DNA from: CALKHQ01 sp050329975
Lineage (GTDB): Bacteria > Pseudomonadota > Alphaproteobacteria > CALKHQ01
Assembly (NCBI GenBank): GCA_050329975.1
Contig: JBHJOG010000131.1
Span: 1 to 7,258 of the forward strand
Direction of reading: 5' to 3'
Length of the DNA stretch: 7,258 bases
The notes beneath the pieces were generated by a model. It was not told where the DNA came from and did not search any database. It saw only the letters and a list, made by a program, of their open reading frames with translations. Below are positions 6,593 to 7,258 of this stretch, piece after piece; within the stretch, counting starts at the first letter, position 1; every line of letters begins with the position of its first letter. Both the position numbers and the translations under genes were made by a program.

Positions 6593-6937
6593 ATGCGACG
6601 CCGGGTCGGGCCGCGCACGGCCGCCATCATCGCGATGCTGGCGGCCGCGGCCGGCGCCGGCTGCCAGTCCGCCGGCGGCCCGCCGGCAGTCGGCGGCCCG
6701 GTGATCGAGCCCGCCGCCTATCTCGGCCGCTCCGAGGGCGAGGTGCAGGGCGTCCTGGGCCGGCCCGACAGCGCGCGCAGCGAACTCGATGCCCAGGTCT
6801 GGCAATATGCCGGGCCGGATTGCGTGGTCGATTTCTACTTCTATCCGGAAGGCGCCACCAGCGTCGTCGCCCACGCCGAGGCCCGCAACCGCGCCGACGG
6901 CGGCCCGCTCAGCCGCTGCGCGATGCGCGCCGGCTGA
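6593..6937 (+). CDS. Small probable lipoprotein with BamE/SmpA-like features
   Basis: This is a 114-residue protein of unknown function. The N-terminus is a basic MRRRVGPR followed by a hydrophobic Ala-rich segment and Cys 24 in AGAGCQS. This looks like a lipoprotein signal peptide, although position -3 is Gly rather than the usual Leu. A Gly/Pro-rich linker follows (25-42). The C-terminal part begins YLGRSEGEVQGVLGRPDSAR (43-62) and continues with VWQY (69-72) and DCVVDFYFYPEG (76-87). The order is a helix with a G-x-P turn and then beta strands, as in BamE/SmpA-type small outer-membrane lipoproteins; this similarity is of pattern only. Cys 77 and Cys 109 could form a disulfide in the periplasm. 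It is 5 nt from the bactofilin stop and probably cotranscribed with it. A GTG start at 6584 would add three residues. It converges on nth with a 12-nt gap. Confidence 0.72.
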   Translation: MRRRVGPRTAAIIAMLAAAAGAGCQSAGGPPAVGGPVIEPAAYLGRSEGEVQGVLGRPDSARSELDAQVWQYAGPDCVVDFYFYPEGATSVVAHAEARNRADGGPLSRCAMRAG

Positions 6938-6949
6938 GCGCCTCCAGCG

Positions 6950-7258
6950 TCACCCTGCGGTTTTCGCCGGATAGCGGCAGAGGTCGGCGACCGGGCAGCG
7001 GCCACATTCGGGCTTGCGCGCCTTGCAGATGTAGCGGCCGTGCAGGATCAGCCAGTGGTGGGCGTGGCGCTTCCATCGCGCCGGCACCCGGCGCAGCAGC
7101 GCCTGTTCGACCGCCAGCGGGGTGTCGCCGGGTGCGAGTCCGGTGCGGTTTGCCAGCCGGAACAGATGGGTGTCGACCGCGATGGTCGGCTCGCCGAACA
7201 CGGTGTTCAGCACCACGTTGGCGGTCTTGCGGCCGACTCCGGGAAGCGCTTCCAGCGC
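6950..7258 (-). CDS. nth: Endonuclease III, C-terminal half (partial)
   Basis: This is the last 102 codons of a minus-strand gene whose 5' part lies beyond the right edge; the stop is TGA at 6950-6952. Endonuclease III is a bifunctional DNA glycosylase/AP lyase that removes oxidised pyrimidines in base excision repair. The helix-hairpin-helix LPGVGRKTANVVL contains the catalytic Lys (fragment residue 11, E. coli K120). Eighteen residues later AVDTH contains the catalytic Asp (fragment residue 29, E. coli D138), the same spacing as in E. coli. HHWLILHGRYICKARKP leads into the 4Fe-4S cluster ligands, Cys-x6-Cys-x2-Cys-x5-Cys at fragment residues 78, 85, 88 and 94. The track that would start at the GTG at 7216 is an artefact of the window edge, since homology continues upstream of it. 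Confidence 0.96.
   Translation of the reverse strand, partial: ALEALPGVGRKTANVVLNTVFGEPTIAVDTHLFRLANRTGLAPGDTPLAVEQALLRRVPARWKRHAHHWLILHGRYICKARKPECGRCPVADLCRYPAKTAG

Overview
The window comes from a high-GC alphaproteobacterium, probably a Rhodospirillales- or Rhizobiales-like lineage. That is inferred from the GC-rich coding style, the pstA-pstB-phoU-phoB order, an alphaproteobacterial-type adenosine kinase, a bactofilin, and a palindromic intergenic element of a kind typical of that class. No species-level call is possible from the sequence alone. Almost all of the window is ordinary chromosomal housekeeping DNA, and I see no phage, transposase, CRISPR array, tRNA or rRNA.

Layout. (1) Positions 1-2521, + strand, hold the 3' part of a phosphate-uptake and Pho-regulon operon: the C-terminus of the permease PstA, the ATPase PstB, the modulator PhoU and the response regulator PhoB. 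Gaps are only 20-31 nt and each start has a Shine-Dalgarno sequence. PstA and PstB form the inner-membrane importer core, PhoU couples the importer to signalling, and PhoB is the DNA-binding output. The sensor kinase PhoR and the genes pstS and pstC are not in view and would be expected upstream. (2) Positions 2522-2629 are a compact convergent junction filled by two long hairpins that share a CGGACG/CGTCCG core. The second hairpin contains the stop codon of the next gene. (3) Positions 2627-5475, - strand, hold an adenosine kinase-type PfkB sugar kinase followed, 26 nt downstream, by a YejA-like periplasmic peptide-binding protein without its ABC permeases. (4) Positions 5476-5717 are a divergent intergenic region with a short direct repeat and a weak promoter candidate. 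(5) Positions 5718-6937, + strand, hold a bactofilin with long disordered tails and, translationally linked, a small probable lipoprotein. (6) Positions 6950-7258, - strand, hold the C-terminal half of endonuclease III, cut by the window edge.

The least explained element is the two-hairpin unit between phoB and the yejA-like gene, which looks like a dispersed repeat and/or a bidirectional transcription end. I did not find a convincing new biological system here. The remaining findings are modest: an orphan binding protein paired with a nucleoside kinase, near-identical translation-initiation sequences in two unrelated genes, and the bactofilin-lipoprotein pair.
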